A stretch of 64,000 nt of DNA from Exobasidium rhododendri (GCA_026210745.1 CP110630.1:2108001-2172000), one strand, 5' to 3'. Positions 52,289 through 64,000 are shown, counted from the stretch's first letter. The notes: a model not told the origin generated them from the sequence alone. Translations and numbers: made by a program.

Positions 52289-53695
52289 ATGTCGATCGCC
52301 ACTGCTCTGCTTCGTGCATCATTTCGATCAGTCACTGGTGCTGGTGCTGCTCCTTGCAGCGGCAGCACATCACAAATATTCGTTCGAGCTTTTGCAAAGC
52401 ACGCAGAACCTCCATCTTCTGGCAAGAAACCTTCTTCGGATGATACAGAGGCCGAAGGGGAGACGTCCGTCTCTGCAGTAAAGGAGCCTGCATCGTCTCG
52501 ATCAGGACCAACTTCGGCATTCGACATTGATACTGCAGTGTCTGACTTGGTTGCCCTGCAAGAGAAAAGGGGTGGTTCTGCTTCGAGGACTGGTGCCAAG
52601 TCACGAGGATCGTCGCCGAGGTCTGCAGAAAAGAAAAGGACGGCGCTCTGGAGAGTGCTGGGTGTAGGCTCAGTGATTGGATCGGGATTCATCATCAATA
52701 ACCTCGGGAGGGAGTGGGAGACAATCGAAGAAAGAACAAAGCACGCCAATGATCCAGCATTAGATAATTTCTTCGATAGATTCAAGACACGTCTTAGCAC
52801 CATGTACGGTTCATTACAAGCTCCAGCATGGGAGAAAGCTCTACCCGATCCTCTCCCATTCCCCTATCAGCGACCTTATACGCTTGTATTGGACTTGGAT
52901 GATCTGTTGATTCACAGCGAATGGTCTCGCGCCCATGCCTGGAGGACGGCAAAGAGACCGGGTCTAGACTACTTCTTGGGCTACTTGTCACAGTGGTATG
53001 AGATCGTCATCTTCACCAAGCAGCCATACTATATTGTTGCACCTATACTGGAAAAGCTGGATCCCGATCGTCGATTCATTGCGTACCAGCTATTCCGAGA
53101 AAGTTGTCGAACGATGGACAATGGCCAAGTGGTGAAGGATCTATCGACACTTAATCGAGATTTGAGTAAAGTCATTGCACTCGACATTGATGCCGACTCA
53201 CTAAAGCTTCAGCCGGAAAACTGCATCGTACTGAACAAGTGGGAGGGCAAGGCAGACGACAAAGATCTCATCGGCATGGTTGAATTCTTGGAAGCGATTG
53301 GAATCTACAACGTGGAAGATGTTCGTCAGACGATCAAGGCCTACCAAGGTGACTACATTCCCACTGAATATGTAAAGCGACAAGCAGAGCTAAAAATTAA
53401 GAACGACGAAGACTGGAAGCAGAAGCATCAATCGAGAAGCTCCAATTCATGGCTAGGCGGCCTTGCCTCTTCCACTTCCAAGGCAGATATACCCAAATCA
53501 TGGTATGATCGAGAAAGGGAACGGTTCCAGCAAGGCTACATGGAAGATCAAAAGTACTGGAGGGAGAATGGAGATGCAGTGCGACAGCAATTGAAAGACG
53601 ACCAAGAAAAGCAACTGAAGGAGATGAAATTGAATGCTTGGGGTTTCCTTACTGGTCAAGGGATGAAGCCAGCTGGCCCCGAGACGCAGCAGTAG
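52289..53695 (+). CDS. TIM50: Mitochondrial import receptor Tim50
   Basis: A subunit of the TIM23 complex in the inner mitochondrial membrane that receives presequence proteins from the TOM complex. A single exon encodes 468 residues. The start MSIATALLRASFRSVTGAGA is an ideal presequence. A membrane segment follows near residue 125 (VLGVGSVIGSGFIINNLG). The FCP1/NLI-type domain starts near residue 195 with PYTLVLDLDDLLIHSEWSRA. The second aspartate motif DxDxT is replaced (DLDDLL), as usual for Tim50, so no phosphatase activity is expected. Further blocks are YEIVIFTKQPYYIVAPILEK and YQLFRESC. The tail is charged and helical. Confidence 0.95.
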   Translation: MSIATALLRASFRSVTGAGAAPCSGSTSQIFVRAFAKHAEPPSSGKKPSSDDTEAEGETSVSAVKEPASSRSGPTSAFDIDTAVSDLVALQEKRGGSASRTGAKSRGSSPRSAEKKRTALWRVLGVGSVIGSGFIINNLGREWETIEERTKHANDPALDNFFDRFKTRLSTMYGSLQAPAWEKALPDPLPFPYQRPYTLVLDLDDLLIHSEWSRAHAWRTAKRPGLDYFLGYLSQWYEIVIFTKQPYYIVAPILEKLDPDRRFIAYQLFRESCRTMDNGQVVKDLSTLNRDLSKVIALDIDADSLKLQPENCIVLNKWEGKADDKDLIGMVEFLEAIGIYNVEDVRQTIKAYQGDYIPTEYVKRQAELKIKNDEDWKQKHQSRSSNSWLGGLASSTSKADIPKSWYDRERERFQQGYMEDQKYWRENGDAVRQQLKDDQEKQLKEMKLNAWGFLTGQGMKPAGPETQQ

Positions 53696-54088
53696 GGCTT
53701 TTATCTATAGTCCATCGACAGACCATCCTCCTCCTTGCCCACCACTCATATGACACTGTAGTAATAGTACGTGTAGCAGCATCAGCGGCGGCGGCAGTGT
53801 TGACAGCTCGTCCATCCTTGCTGATCTTCAGCGTCGACTTTCCTCTCAACATAGATTAGAAGAATGTCGATCGCTGTTCCACTTTAGATAGAAAGAACGC
53901 GTCTCTTATGAGTGTGCGCGTCTCCCTTTTTTCTTTCGTGTGCATCTAAGTAGTAACATCGCTGTTGCACCTATTCCCTTCTCTTACCACTCCCTTTCAT
54001 GACGGCGGGCGGCAACTTTTGATCGACTTTATTCGTACTTGATCTGAAAACCGAGTATGTTTTAGTCTTGTATATCCTAACAACAAAC
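53696..54088. other. Intergenic, SMC5 promoter
   Basis: About 390 bases between two plus-strand genes. It includes a short GCGGCG run near 53786. No gene is seen. Confidence 0.4.
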
Positions 54089-57000
54089 ATGAGTCGAAGA
54101 CCAAGCGACAGATCATCTGCTACGAGAACTCGCGGCACAGCTCCTCCTAATCTACTTCGCGATTTAAACGGTTCAGCGGCTGCCATGTCATCAAGGAGCC
54201 ATATGAAGAGACCAAGGGTGAAAGGGGAAGATGATGAGGACAGCGAATCTGAGAAGCCAGTAGCCTCTGGTAAGAAAGGGTCACTTGCGCCACCCAGATC
54301 TCCCAGCCGCGGCAGCTCAGGAGACGAAGAGGTTGAAGAGGCGGAGGACGTCAAAGATGTTGGACCGGGTTCGTCAAGCAGCGTTGCTCAACCATCTAGA
54401 GCGCCTCGCAACAATGGAGAGCCTCCGCAAACTTCTTCAAATGGAGTAGTAAGGCACAGAGGGGCCGATGGGTGAGTGCCAGGCTAAATTGTACGCTTTT
54501 GAGCAGAGAGGAAATTAATGATCTCTGAATGCATTTCTTCTAGTTTCACACCTGGCTCCATTGTCCGAGTGAAATTGCAAAGGTTTGTGACCTACGACGC
54601 AGTAGAATTTCAGTGTGGATCGAATCTCAATATGATCATCGGACCTAATGGCACTGGTAAGAGTAGCTTGGTTTGCGCGATTGCCCTTGGACTTGGCTGG
54701 AAGCCGGCGGTTTTAGGAAGGGCAAAGGATATCGCCGCCTTTGTCAAGTCGGGCTATGAGGATGGTATCATAGAGCTGGAATTGAAAGCAAAAGCAGATT
54801 CTGAGGAGAACATCATCATTGAAAGGAAAATCTTCACGAAAGATAACTCATCTGAATGGCGCTTGAACGGAACAAGGGCGACTGCAAAGGACATCACAGA
54901 TAAAGTGGACGAATTCGGAATACACATTGGCAATTTGTGCTGTTTCTTGCCGCAAGATAAGGTAGCCGACTTTGCCAAGATGCTTCCTCCGGAGCTGTTG
55001 AGGGAAACACAAAAGGCCGCTGGTGCAGAAGGTATGACAACTTGGCATGAAAAATTGATTCTGCTGGGCGGCGAGCAGAGGGAATTGGCGGGGAAGTTGA
55101 ACACAGAGCGAGAAGAAGTGACAAATCTGGAACAACGAAACGACATCCTTGGTAGAGAAGTGCAACGGGCAGAAGATCGAGAGGAGGTCGAGCGTGAGAT
55201 CGAGCTGTTAGAGTTGCGAGTGCCGTTTGCACAGTATGCGAAAGCAAGAGACGTGTATAGCAATGTGAAGAACGAACGCAACAAACGCAAAGCCGAGATC
55301 ACGCAGCGTCAAAAGATTCTCTCCCCCTTGCAGAGCCGATTGGACACAATGAAAGGAAAGGAACTCGAACTAGGGGCGAGTATCAAGGACATCCAAAAGG
55401 GGATCATGAAGGATACGAGACGCATTAAGGACAATCATGAGCAGCTCGAAGTTCAAGAGAAAGAAAGCCAAGAGACTAGTGACGCTTTGAGTGCCCTGCG
55501 CAAGCAAAAGGATGGAAGAAAGGGCGTAATACAGGCTTTGGAAAGGCAAATCACGGAGCTGGAGGAGACGGTGAAAGATGAACCGCCGCGCCCAGACAAC
55601 AAGCATCTTGACCTTCGCATGAGAGCCATCAAGGAAGACCTTCGCAGGAACAAAAACGATCTGCTGGACAAAGGAAACGCCCTGGATGAGGTGTCTTCTG
55701 ATATCTCGCGAATGAACAAAGAGTCCGATAGCATCAGACGTAAACTGCAAGATATGGACAACGTGAAAGCTGCCAGATTGGAGAATCTCCGAAGGGCAGA
55801 CCCGAATGCTTATGAGGCGGTCCGATGGTTACGAGAGAATGGAAATCTCTTCCGTGAAAAGGTGTTTGAGCCGATCATGCTGGAGATTTCCGTCGAGGAC
55901 GCGCGATTTGCCTCGGCCGTGGAAGGCAGCATCAACTTTGCTACCTTGAAGACATTCGTCTGTCAGACTCGAGACGACTACGATCTCTTCACCAGGGAAT
56001 TGGTGGATGGCAAAAAATATCGACTGAACGTGGTAGAACAAGAGGGCGGTAGACCGCTGGATACCTATCTGCAGCAGAAGCCAACGACGGAAGCAGACTT
56101 GCGTCACTTTGGGTTCGATCGGTACCTCATTGATTGCGTCGACGGTCCTGAACCGATCTTGCAATACTTGTGCGAGAGCTCGCACTTGCATGCGATTCCG
56201 TTTGCGTTGAATGGAGGGAACGTGAGAACGGAAGAGGTGGAGGATTCTCGTAAGTTTAGGAGATACATTATTGGCAACACGATCTCGACCATCACCTACT
56301 CGCAGTATGGAAATCGACTAGCTCAGGTGTTGACAAGGAATCTCAGAGTGGCTAGAACGTTTGTTGATACGGTTGATCAGACTGTAAAGAGGCGGCTAGA
56401 GCAGGACATTCAGTTGATCGGCGAGAAAAAGAGCGAGTCAGAAGATCGTGTTCGAGACTTGGCAAAGCAGGAAGACTCGCTGAAAGGGAACATGGAAGCA
56501 CTTCGTAAGCAACAGCTAGAATTGGAGCAGGAAAAGGGAGCCCTACAGCAACCTAGATCTAGGTGGGAAAGGCAGATGATCAATCTGAATTCGAAAAGAG
56601 AAGCGTTAGTAGTCGAGAAGAATAAGCCAAGTCCCAAGGAGAGGGAAGCGGGATTGATGAGGTCGTGGGCAGCAGTGAATGAGTTGAGCCGAACGATTGT
56701 GCTGAAGATCATGCAACTCATGAGGCATCAAGTTGAGTCACGTATTTCTATGGACGTCTTGGCTCTGGAGCAACTTCAACATCAACAGAAAATCGAAGCT
56801 CTTACCCGACTGAAACTGTCGCAGGAAGAGTCTTTGAAGGACGCTATGCAAGCGTTTACGGAAAGTGAGCATGGACGTCTCGGGTATTGTCTTGTGTCCT
56901 TCTTCTGACTTTTCCATCATTCACACAGTAAAAGACGCCTTGGCCAAAGTCAAGAGGGAAGCGGAGAGGATACACGAGAATCTGCAAAAGCGCCTGGATG

Positions 57001-57825
57001 ATGCCAAGCCTGAAGTGTCTGCCACATTCCAAGCATTGCCGTCTGATGAAGCTTCTGCACTTGATCGTCTAGAAGATCTTCTTGCGGAAGAAAAAGCGAA
57101 ATTAAACGCCATGATCGAAGTTAGACCAGGCGTCATGCGAGAGTACAATGAGAGGAAACGTGTGATCAAGGAAATGAACGTCACGATCGCTGCACTCGCC
57201 AAAGAAAAGGTCAAGATCGACGCAAAAGTGAAGAAATACGAAGATCGATGGAAGCCAGCTTTGGATGAACTGATCGGCAATGTCAGCCGACGATTCTCAA
57301 GAGCGTTTGAGTCCACTGGAAATGCCGGCGAGGTCCAATTGATAGAGCATGAAGATTATGCGCAATGGGGAATCGGGATCATGGTCAAGTTCAGGGATGG
57401 TGAAAAGCTTCAACTATTGACGGCGAGCCGACAGTCTGGAGGTGAAAGATCCATCTCTACCATCACTTACTTGCTAAGTCTGACAGAGATGTCCAGATCT
57501 CCCTTCTCACTCGTCGATGAAATCAACCAAGGAATGGATCAGAAATACGAAAGACAAGTCCACAATCACATGGTCAACGTCACTTGTCGAGAGAATGCAG
57601 GACAGTGAGTGGTGGGCGGCCAGAAAGGTACACGCTCGCTGCCGAAACTAGTGCTGACCTCTCCTTCATGACCTCGTCAGATACTTCCTAATCACCCCAA
57701 AGTTGCTTCCCAATCTCAGCTATCACGATCGAATGAAGGTACTGGTGATCAACAACGGCGAGTGGATACCCGATGACGGCTTCGACTTCAGAAGATATGC
57801 GAAAAAGAAGAGATCTACACGATAG
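54089..57825 (+). CDS. SMC5: Structural maintenance of chromosomes protein 5
   Basis: Smc5 pairs with Smc6 in the SUMO-ligase-associated complex that resolves recombination intermediates and restrains extrachromosomal DNA. Four exons (54089-54471, 54544-56864, 56929-57604, 57681-57825) give 1174 residues. The N-terminal 125 residues are disordered. The head has FTPGSIVRVKLQRFVTYDAV and Walker A GPNGTGKSSL near residue 160. Long coiled coils flank a hinge around residues 540-740. The C-terminal head carries the signature QSGGERSISTITYLLSL near 1070 and the Walker B FSLVDEINQGMD that is typical of Smc5. The protein ends in a basic RYAKKKRSTR. The length fits the family. Confidence 0.95.
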
Positions 57826-58357
57826 AACTCAAAAACTTTCGAGACGAGCTGTGGCTATTACTGTGAGATGTCTAGCCCAGCGCTTCATTTCTTTGCTACC
57901 AGTCAGATACTTTTCCCTTTCCCACTCGTGTACATTAGCACATACACTACTAGAATCTCCCATACATCTATTTCACCCTCTCCCAGCAGACTCACGGGGG
58001 AAGAGCCCCGGAGGTAAGTGGCGGCGGGCGGTGGCTACACACTGTGAAGTGGAAGTCGCTCTTATCTCGTAGCGCGAAGCTAAGGTACGCGTGCGCGGCT
58101 CATGACAATAAGAGGAAAGGAGGGAACACAGAAGGGAAGGAAAGTCCAAAGCAAACGCACCAATTCTTCTAGCACACACTTGTTCCTGCCGACGTCCAAC
58201 GGGAATCTTCCATCGTACACTCGACCTCGACAACGTACACACGACCATTTTGTTCCACCCCACCCCCAGGCTCGATTTCTTGTCTTCTTTACATCGAGCT
58301 ATAAGTCGAATTTCATCGTCCTTTCGTTGGTAACTACGCACAAAGACCAATACACTC
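57826..58357. other. Intergenic, ERV14 promoter
   Basis: About 530 bases between two plus-strand genes. The sequence is CT-rich upstream of the ERV14 start. No gene is seen. Confidence 0.4.
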
Positions 58358-59161
58358 ATGATGACTGGTGAGGGTGCGTTAAGGAAGATGCTGATGGCCC
58401 TCCGATCAGTGTTGTAGTAATTTTCCTCCCCTTCTTTCTCTTCCATCAAACAGGATGGCTCTTCCTCTTTGCAGTGCTGCTCTCAGCTGCACTGCTTTTC
58501 ACAATGGTCTTCTACGTGAGTATGCCGGACAGGACTTCAGCGTCCCGATGAGACGTGTACTGAAATCGCTCTGTCTCTCGCCAGATTATCATGTTTTCGG
58601 ATCTGGAATGCGACTACATCAATCCTATCGACCTTTGCAACAAGCTCAATCAATTCACGCTACCTGAAATGGCAGCACACGCAGCCCTTACACTGTTCTT
58701 TTTGCTCAGCGGTCAATGGTTAGCATTCTTGCTGAATGCTCCATTGGTGGCTTTCAATGTCAATAAGTGCGTTGGAGGAGGGGGAGGAATCGTCGAGGGC
58801 GTCTTTACTGTCGAGCTTCTTGGCTAAAATGCACCTTCTTTTTGCCTTTCACAGAGTAATGAAGAAAAACCACATGCTGGACGCAACCGAAATATTTCGG
58901 ACGCTGTCTCAGCACAAGAAAGAATGCTTCTACAAGCTGGGTTTCTACCTCTTGAGCTTCTTCTACTACCTGTACCGGTGAGTTGTAGTTCGTAGTGCTT
59001 TTCCAGGACTGCGACTGATGAAGAAAAAAAAAATCCTTCTCCCAGAATGATTCTTGCTCTGATCGCAGGTATGTGACGTTATCTGCTCCTTTCGCGAGGT
59101 GGAGATTGGGAGACTCAACCTGGTTATTTTCCTTTTCTACTACCCCACAGAGACAGAATAG
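58358..59161 (+). CDS. ERV14: Erv14 / cornichon cargo receptor
   Basis: A membrane cargo receptor that loads transmembrane proteins into COPII vesicles at ER exit sites. Six exons (58358-58367, 58454-58515, 58585-58766, 58855-58977, 59046-59068, 59151-59161) give 136 residues, close to the 138 of yeast Erv14. After the short start, WLFLFAVLLSAALLFTMVFY is the first membrane segment. The conserved block SDLECDYINPIDLCNKLN follows, then membrane segments in AALTLFFLLSGQWLAFLLNA and FYKLGFYLLSFFYYLYRMIL, with the linking YEIF-like motif in DATEIFRTL. Three exons are 10, 23 and 11 bases long. If the last intron is retained the protein ends a few residues earlier. Two adjacent ATGs start the frame. 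Confidence 0.93.
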
Positions 59162-60150
59162 AGGGAAAACTTCACGAGCAAGGGAATAGGGTGGAAGCAG
59201 GACTAGGTTGGGTCAATGAACAGAAGAGGAGAAAGAACACAGGGAGAAGGATAATGAAGAAGCGAGATAAGATTTGCAGGCTCGAAAGAATGAAGAAGCG
59301 AAACTAAAGCTGCAGAGCGTCTTTGCAATCATCTGTCGTCGAAGTATCATAGGAAGGGTGAAGTAAAGTGCTCCTTTGGCACTTGCAACTCTTTCACTTT
59401 CATCACCCATTGTCATACTATTCTCTGCTGACTGGGTTTTTAAATACACATCGTCTTATGCAATTTTTGAAACGCCATCGTAGGGAGGAGGGAAGGAGAA
59501 CGCACGAAGATGTGATACTTCAGGTGGCTTTGCTTATCCTCCAAATCTGGCTGATTGCTGCACATCAATGAGAACGACTGGGAAGCAAATTTTACAGCTC
59601 TGCTTTGCGTGACCCATCATCAGCGGCAATCCAGCGAACAATCGCCTCCCTGAGATTGAAATAGAGGTTGCCTCGAACTCTGACCGCAAGTTGCTCACAT
59701 CTCAGATGGACATGAACCAAAACTGTGACATAAGCAAAGACTGTGACGACTGATGCGTGTGACCTAGGAAGAGCTGGGTGCAAGTCCCCCGTCGATTCAC
59801 AGACGCTTTCAAATGAATGAGAGATGACTGTGGGCAGAGATTTTCGACCATGCTGACTACGAGACGATGAAGGAAAGCTTTGGATTCTTGTACTTGTCGC
59901 ATGAGGTCGTCCCCGGCCATGCCGTGTGAAGACCTCAGACAGCTGCCCGTGGAGCTGGGACACGCTTCTGAAGTAGAGCTTAGACTCTTCGATCCGTGTC
60001 AAGTCAGATGGAGGAACATGCACAGACCACACCTAATCAGTATTTTAACCAACTGTCAACCTCTACTTTCCAGACTGACGTCTTGCTTCCCTTGTCTCTA
60101 ATTCCTGCCCAAAAGCTCCGTACAGTATATACTGGCGAGGGAGAGAGAGC
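59162..60150. other. Intergenic, no supported gene
   Basis: About 990 bases between two plus-strand genes. Overlapping minus-strand frames at 59592-60032 and 59702-59920 have partly protein-like stretches (for example AGDDLMRQVQESKAFLHRLV), but I could not assemble them into a coherent spliced gene. A TATA-like GTATATAC at about 60125 precedes the aminopeptidase start. Confidence 0.4.
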
Positions 60151-62604
60151 ATGACTTGCTTCCATTTCCTGTTTCCTCGTCAGAGTGGCATCACGAAAGG
60201 AGATGCGCAATCGATGTGCTCTCAATCTACACTGGTACACGATGGCAGAGTTACTAGTAGTGCGACTGAAAAGTGCCGGACCTGGGACACCTCGGACAGG
60301 CTGGCGACACTTCGAAAGCTAATGAAAGAGGAGGGAGTGGAAGCGTATGTCGTGCCGTCCGAAGATGCACACTCCTCAGAATACACGTCGCCAGACAACC
60401 AGCGAAGAACTTTTATCTCGGGGTCAGTAGCAGCGTTCACGAATGGTGTCCTGCCGAATATAGGCTAATCTTTCCATGTTGACGTCAGATTCACTGGCTC
60501 GACTGGAGTAGCGGTGATCACACTACAAGAGGCGCATCTATTCACAGATGGAAGGTACTGGATTCAAGCTGAGAAGCAGCTTGACTCAAATTGGGCTTTT
60601 CACAAGGTTCCCCTCGTGAAAGACTGGGATGCCTGGCTGGTAGATGAATCGGAGCGGTCGAAGGGCATCAAAGTTGGCATCGACGCTACGCTTGTCCAGT
60701 ATGGTGAGTGTGCGAAGTGTCGCTTACTCAAGAGCCTTGTAATGTTGACTACGCTTCATGATGATCGACTGGGCAGCCCGGGCGTCTGCGTTCAACGACG
60801 ACCTTACTTCGACCGGAGGCAGCTTTACCTTCCAATCGCGCAACCTTGTCGATGTAGCCTGGGGAAAGCAAAGACCGAGTCCGATTGGTGCTCCCGTCCA
60901 CGTTCATCCCCTCGAGTACTCTGGTCAACCAGCACAGGAGAAGCTGTCGCAGCTGGCAAGTTGGCTCACAACAGGCGGCGACAAGACCACCAACAATGGA
61001 GGGTTCCCCCTAGGCAGCTCATACATAGTCAACGAGCTGGACCAGATTGCTTGGATGCTCAATCTGAGAGGAGCAAGCATTCCGTGCAACCGTGAGTGCC
61101 GTATTGTCGTCTTCTGACGCTTCAAAGAAGAAATGTCTCTGACGGAACAGATCTTCTACCAGCCGTGTTTCCCTCCTACTTGCTGGTGAAGCCAGATGGT
61201 GGTGATTCGTACTCTGCTCACCTCTACATCTCGGACAAGCTGCTTGCTCCCAGTAGTGAAGCGTATCGATACGTCATCGAAGACCTCAAAGTTCAAGTAG
61301 AGCCATACGAAAGTCTATGGGATCACCTCTCGTCAGGTGACTGCACGAACGATGGCTCAAAGAAGCTCGTCTGTGGGGAGAAAGTCAGCTGGGCCGTTGT
61401 GAATTCAGTCGGCAAGCCAAAGGCACACATCCTTAAACAGTCGCCAATCTCATTTTGGAAAGCGGTAAAGAACAGAGTCGAAATCGATGGCATGAGAAGG
61501 GCTTACCTACGAGACGGTGTTTGCTGGGTCAAATGGGCAGCTTGGTTGGATGAAGCGATTCGAGTGAAAGGAGAAAGAATCGATGAAAAGTCCGCTTCAG
61601 AGGCACTCATTCGAGAAAGGGAGAAGGCGGAGCGGTATGCAGGAATGGAGTCTTACGATGCCATCAGTGCCAGTGGCGAAAATGCAGGTGAGGGAAAAGG
61701 GAAGGAGTTGCTGGGAAGTGTCTGACCAAAGGAAGAGATTCTCACCCCGGAGCCTTTGTCTTTCTGCAGCCTTACCGCATTACGAGACACCGGACGAGGG
61801 ATCCCGCATCATTGATCGCAAGACGCCTTACCTAATGGACGCAGGAGGGCAGTACTACGATGGTACGATTGACACCACACGGACCGTACATTTTGGAAAG
61901 CCTACCGCAGAACAAATCCATGCCTTCACCAGAGTTTTGCAAGGTCACATTGCTATTGACACGAGTGTATTCCCCAAGGGCACAACTGGCACCACACTGG
62001 ACGTAAAGGCAAGGAGCGCTCTCTGGCGTGATGGTATGAACTACTCGCATGGAACAGGTCACGGAATCGGGAGCTTTTTGAACGTTCATGAAGGTCCTCA
62101 AGGTTTCTCGACCTCGTCTGGTGGTGCTCAAATTCCAGCTGAACTTCAAGTGAACATGTGTATTTCCAACGAGCCCGGCTTCTACGAAGAGGGCCACTAT
62201 GGTATTCGAACGGAGAGTTGCATTGTGGTCAAGTCGGTCAAAACAAGGAGAGATTTTGGAGGCAGCGGTGTGAGTGCTCGGCGTGTCAAGTTGACAGGGA
62301 GGACAATCTCTTGTGGGCAATGACTGATCGCCAGAACTTTGATTGCAGACGTGGCTTGGCTTCGAGAGACTGACAGTGGTACCAAGTGAGTGGGCTTTTT
62401 GCACGCGATTGTTGTGACCTTCATTCTGAGACACCCACACTTTCTTTCCCCCTTCTCTCAGTCTACAAGAATCTGGTCAATGTCAAGCTGCTTACTAAAG
62501 AGGAAGCGAAATGGCTAAAGAGCCACAACCAGTGGTGTAGGGAACAATTACAGCCGCTACTCAAGGACGACAAGCGGGCTCTTCGATGGCTCAAGGGACA
62601 ATAG
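60151..62604 (+). CDS. Xaa-Pro aminopeptidase (aminopeptidase P, M24B)
   Basis: Removes the first residue from peptides with proline in position two, using two manganese ions. Seven exons (60151-60422, 60489-60703, 60777-61091, 61151-61687, 61770-62269, 62349-62385, 62462-62604) give 672 residues with consistent phases. The N-terminal creatinase-type domains include VEAYVVPSEDAHSSEYTS and FTGSTGVAVITL. The catalytic domain has MDAGGQYYDGTIDTTRTVHF with both metal aspartates, the HGTGHGIG histidines, ISNEPGFYEEGHYGIRTES with the two glutamates, and the closing RLTVVP then KEEAKWLKSHNQWC. The exon 1 donor is GTCAGT, which is weak. ATG 60214 is an alternative start, given a TATA-like site only 25 bases before 60151. 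Confidence 0.92.
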
Positions 62605-62709
62605 AAGGACACTCATGCCGCTGCACTTGTAACGTAAGGCTCACAGGGAGATTGATATAAGTAGTATTTGCAAATGATGGTCCCTGTCACGACGGAAGCG
62701 ATCTTCATA

Positions 62710-64000
62710 CTACGAAGAGACGCCAATCGGTGTCATGGCCTTCTTGGTGAGGTCGTAGATCCTGGGAAGCACAACGAAAAGAATCAGTACAGCGAAAGGA
62801 CATCGCTTGCTTCCGTCAAACGTACCTCTCTTTACTAGCGAAAAGCAGAGCAGCTGTGAGCACGCTCTGTAGCAGTTTGCCTGCGATACCACGGTAGAGT
62901 CCGGCGAAGCTGCGAAAGAAGCCGAGATGTCAAGAAAGACGCTCCTCACGTTGGGTGGATGGGTAGGAAGCACACGACACCTCACTCACCCTTCTCGATT
63001 CACAATGTCTGTCATGGCTGTCCACACGTTGGAAGCACCCTTCGCTCCACTCTGCTGCCTGTTCTTGATGACTGAGAATTGGACAGTATAAAGGGTTAGC
63101 GACAGACCGCAATATTTCTTTTCTCCTCGCCTACTTCAGGCACGGATCCTCCAGGCTTACCGATCTGTGGGTAGGTCAGGCCTGTAGCAAGTAACTTGCT
63201 CAGTGCACCCAAAAGGAAGACTTCAAAGTCATTCAACTTTGGTAAAACACCTCTCTTTTTCTTTCCGTCCAAGGCCATCGATCGTAGCCTTTCGAAAGCA
63301 GTGTACTGCAGAATTGGATTGATGACTAGGACGAGTGCCGGACCTAGACCTTTCCAGAAAGCTGTGATTCCATCTGTTTCAAAGATGTGTTGGATGGTCT
63401 GAACGAATCCGAGCTTTTTGACTGGCGGTGCTGGTTTACTAGAAGGCCCAGCAGCACTGCTCGATTGTGGCGAACTTCTAGCTCGAACAGTTTGACGAGT
63501 GCTGATAACCCAAATCGGATTGCTGATGATCGTGGTGGCAGAGCCAGCAATAGCACCCGCTAGCATACTCTCCAACGTGGTCAGTGCACCCCCGGCGGCG
63601 ATCTTGGCTGCCTGCGTCGTGGCATTAGCAGCAACGTCCTTTGATTTGGCTGTCAAAATGACGTCTCGGACTTTCTCGAAAAAGAAGTAGTAGACGCTGG
63701 AGGAGCGGAGAAGAAGAAGAACAAGAAGAATTTCAGCTCTCTTGCCTGCAATAATTCTAAGCTTTTCCGTAAAATAACTCGCAAGTTGGAGACACCAACG
63801 CCGACGAGAGACGACTTAAGTCCAGCATACAGCCCGGTGACGCCCTCCTCTTGTATGACTTTTCCTGCAGCAGACACGAGCGACTGTACAGAGCAGATTC
63901 AGTGAGCAGCTTGAATCATGACACCCTTCACCACTACTTTCTCTCACTTCTTCTGGGTGTTTGGACGAGAGCACAGCAGCGCGAGTGCTGATCGACAGCA
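62710..64000 (-). CDS. Peroxisomal-type solute carrier (SLC25A17/Pmp47/Ant1-like), 5' end cut by window
   Basis: A mitochondrial-carrier-family protein. The peroxisomal branch exchanges ATP, AMP or CoA-type nucleotides. Visible exons are edge-63948, 63883-63783, 63696-63161, 63071-62990, 62909-62826 and 62761-62710. Family motifs are SISTRAAV (first repeat end), EEGVTGLYAGLKSSLVGVGV, AGAIAGSATTIISNPIWVIS with the P-x-W signature, EVFLLGALSKLLATGLTYP followed by VIKNRQQ, and GLYRGIAGKLLQSVLTAALL. An insert rich in Ser, Ala and Pro follows the second signature. The 63697-63782 intron appears to use a GC donor. The first repeat's start lies beyond the right edge. Branch assignment within the carrier family is fairly sure; the substrate is inferred. 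Confidence 0.9.

Noticed and set aside
59761-59800. GGGTGCAAGTCCCCC as a possible tRNA T-arm
   Set aside because: The conserved TTC is missing and no matching acceptor, D or anticodon arms surround it.
59592-60032. Minus-strand frames with partly protein-like sequence
   Set aside because: Frames begin with weak starts, overlap each other in different frames, and no set of splice sites gave a coherent protein.

Overview
The window looks like nuclear DNA from a basidiomycete fungus, most likely a yeast-like or smut-related lineage such as Ustilaginomycotina. That placement is inference. The evidence is short GT..AG introns of roughly 50-90 bp that can be spliced by eye into conserved proteins, tight gene packing on both strands, and fungal families (VAC14, CipC/DUF3759, SNG1/DUF3533, Kre9/Knh1-like, GCN20, TIM50, ERV14, TRS23). 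I saw no convincing tRNA, rRNA, intact transposon or CRISPR array.

Left part (1-13.5 kb): the 3' part of VAC14 runs off the left edge. It is followed by a divergent mitochondrial PP2C phosphatase, a PXA-domain protein, a membrane-anchored short-chain dehydrogenase, a small secreted Kre9/Knh1-like protein, an AT-rich two-exon orphan membrane protein and a DHHC palmitoyltransferase. From 13.9 to 20.3 kb one uninterrupted frame encodes a 2133-residue protein: a long disordered region fused to a C-terminal medium-chain reductase domain. A gene-poor 2.4 kb stretch follows.

Middle part (22.7-39 kb): CipC, a small mitochondrial-type membrane protein, two unrecognised proteins and cytochrome b5 lead into the most unusual part of the window. 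First come two tandem paralogues of about 380-395 residues (29.2-32.0 kb), each with a coiled coil and two predicted winged-helix-like modules, and a small basic protein beside them. After a TMEM135-like gene come four small genes (35.3-38.3 kb) with the same architecture: a Ser/Pro-rich N-terminus, a basic nuclear-type signal and a C-terminal Myb/SANT-like domain that aligns almost without gaps. TRS23 closes this block.

Right part (39.6-64 kb) is mostly housekeeping: a TMEM69-like DUF3429 protein, a CoA-type Nudix hydrolase, an SNG1-like transporter, two disordered proteins of unknown role, GCN20 and TIM50 (divergent), SMC5, ERV14/cornichon, Xaa-Pro aminopeptidase and a peroxisomal carrier cut by the right edge. 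The genes share no pathway. They cover membrane trafficking (VAC14, PXA, TRS23, ERV14, DHHC), mitochondria and peroxisomes (PP2C, TIM50, TMEM69-like, Nudix, TMEM135-like, carrier) and chromatin (SMC5, perhaps the Myb/SANT cluster). Splice sites were read by eye from sequence and protein-family continuity. They are precise where phases and length agree, and no transcript evidence was available.
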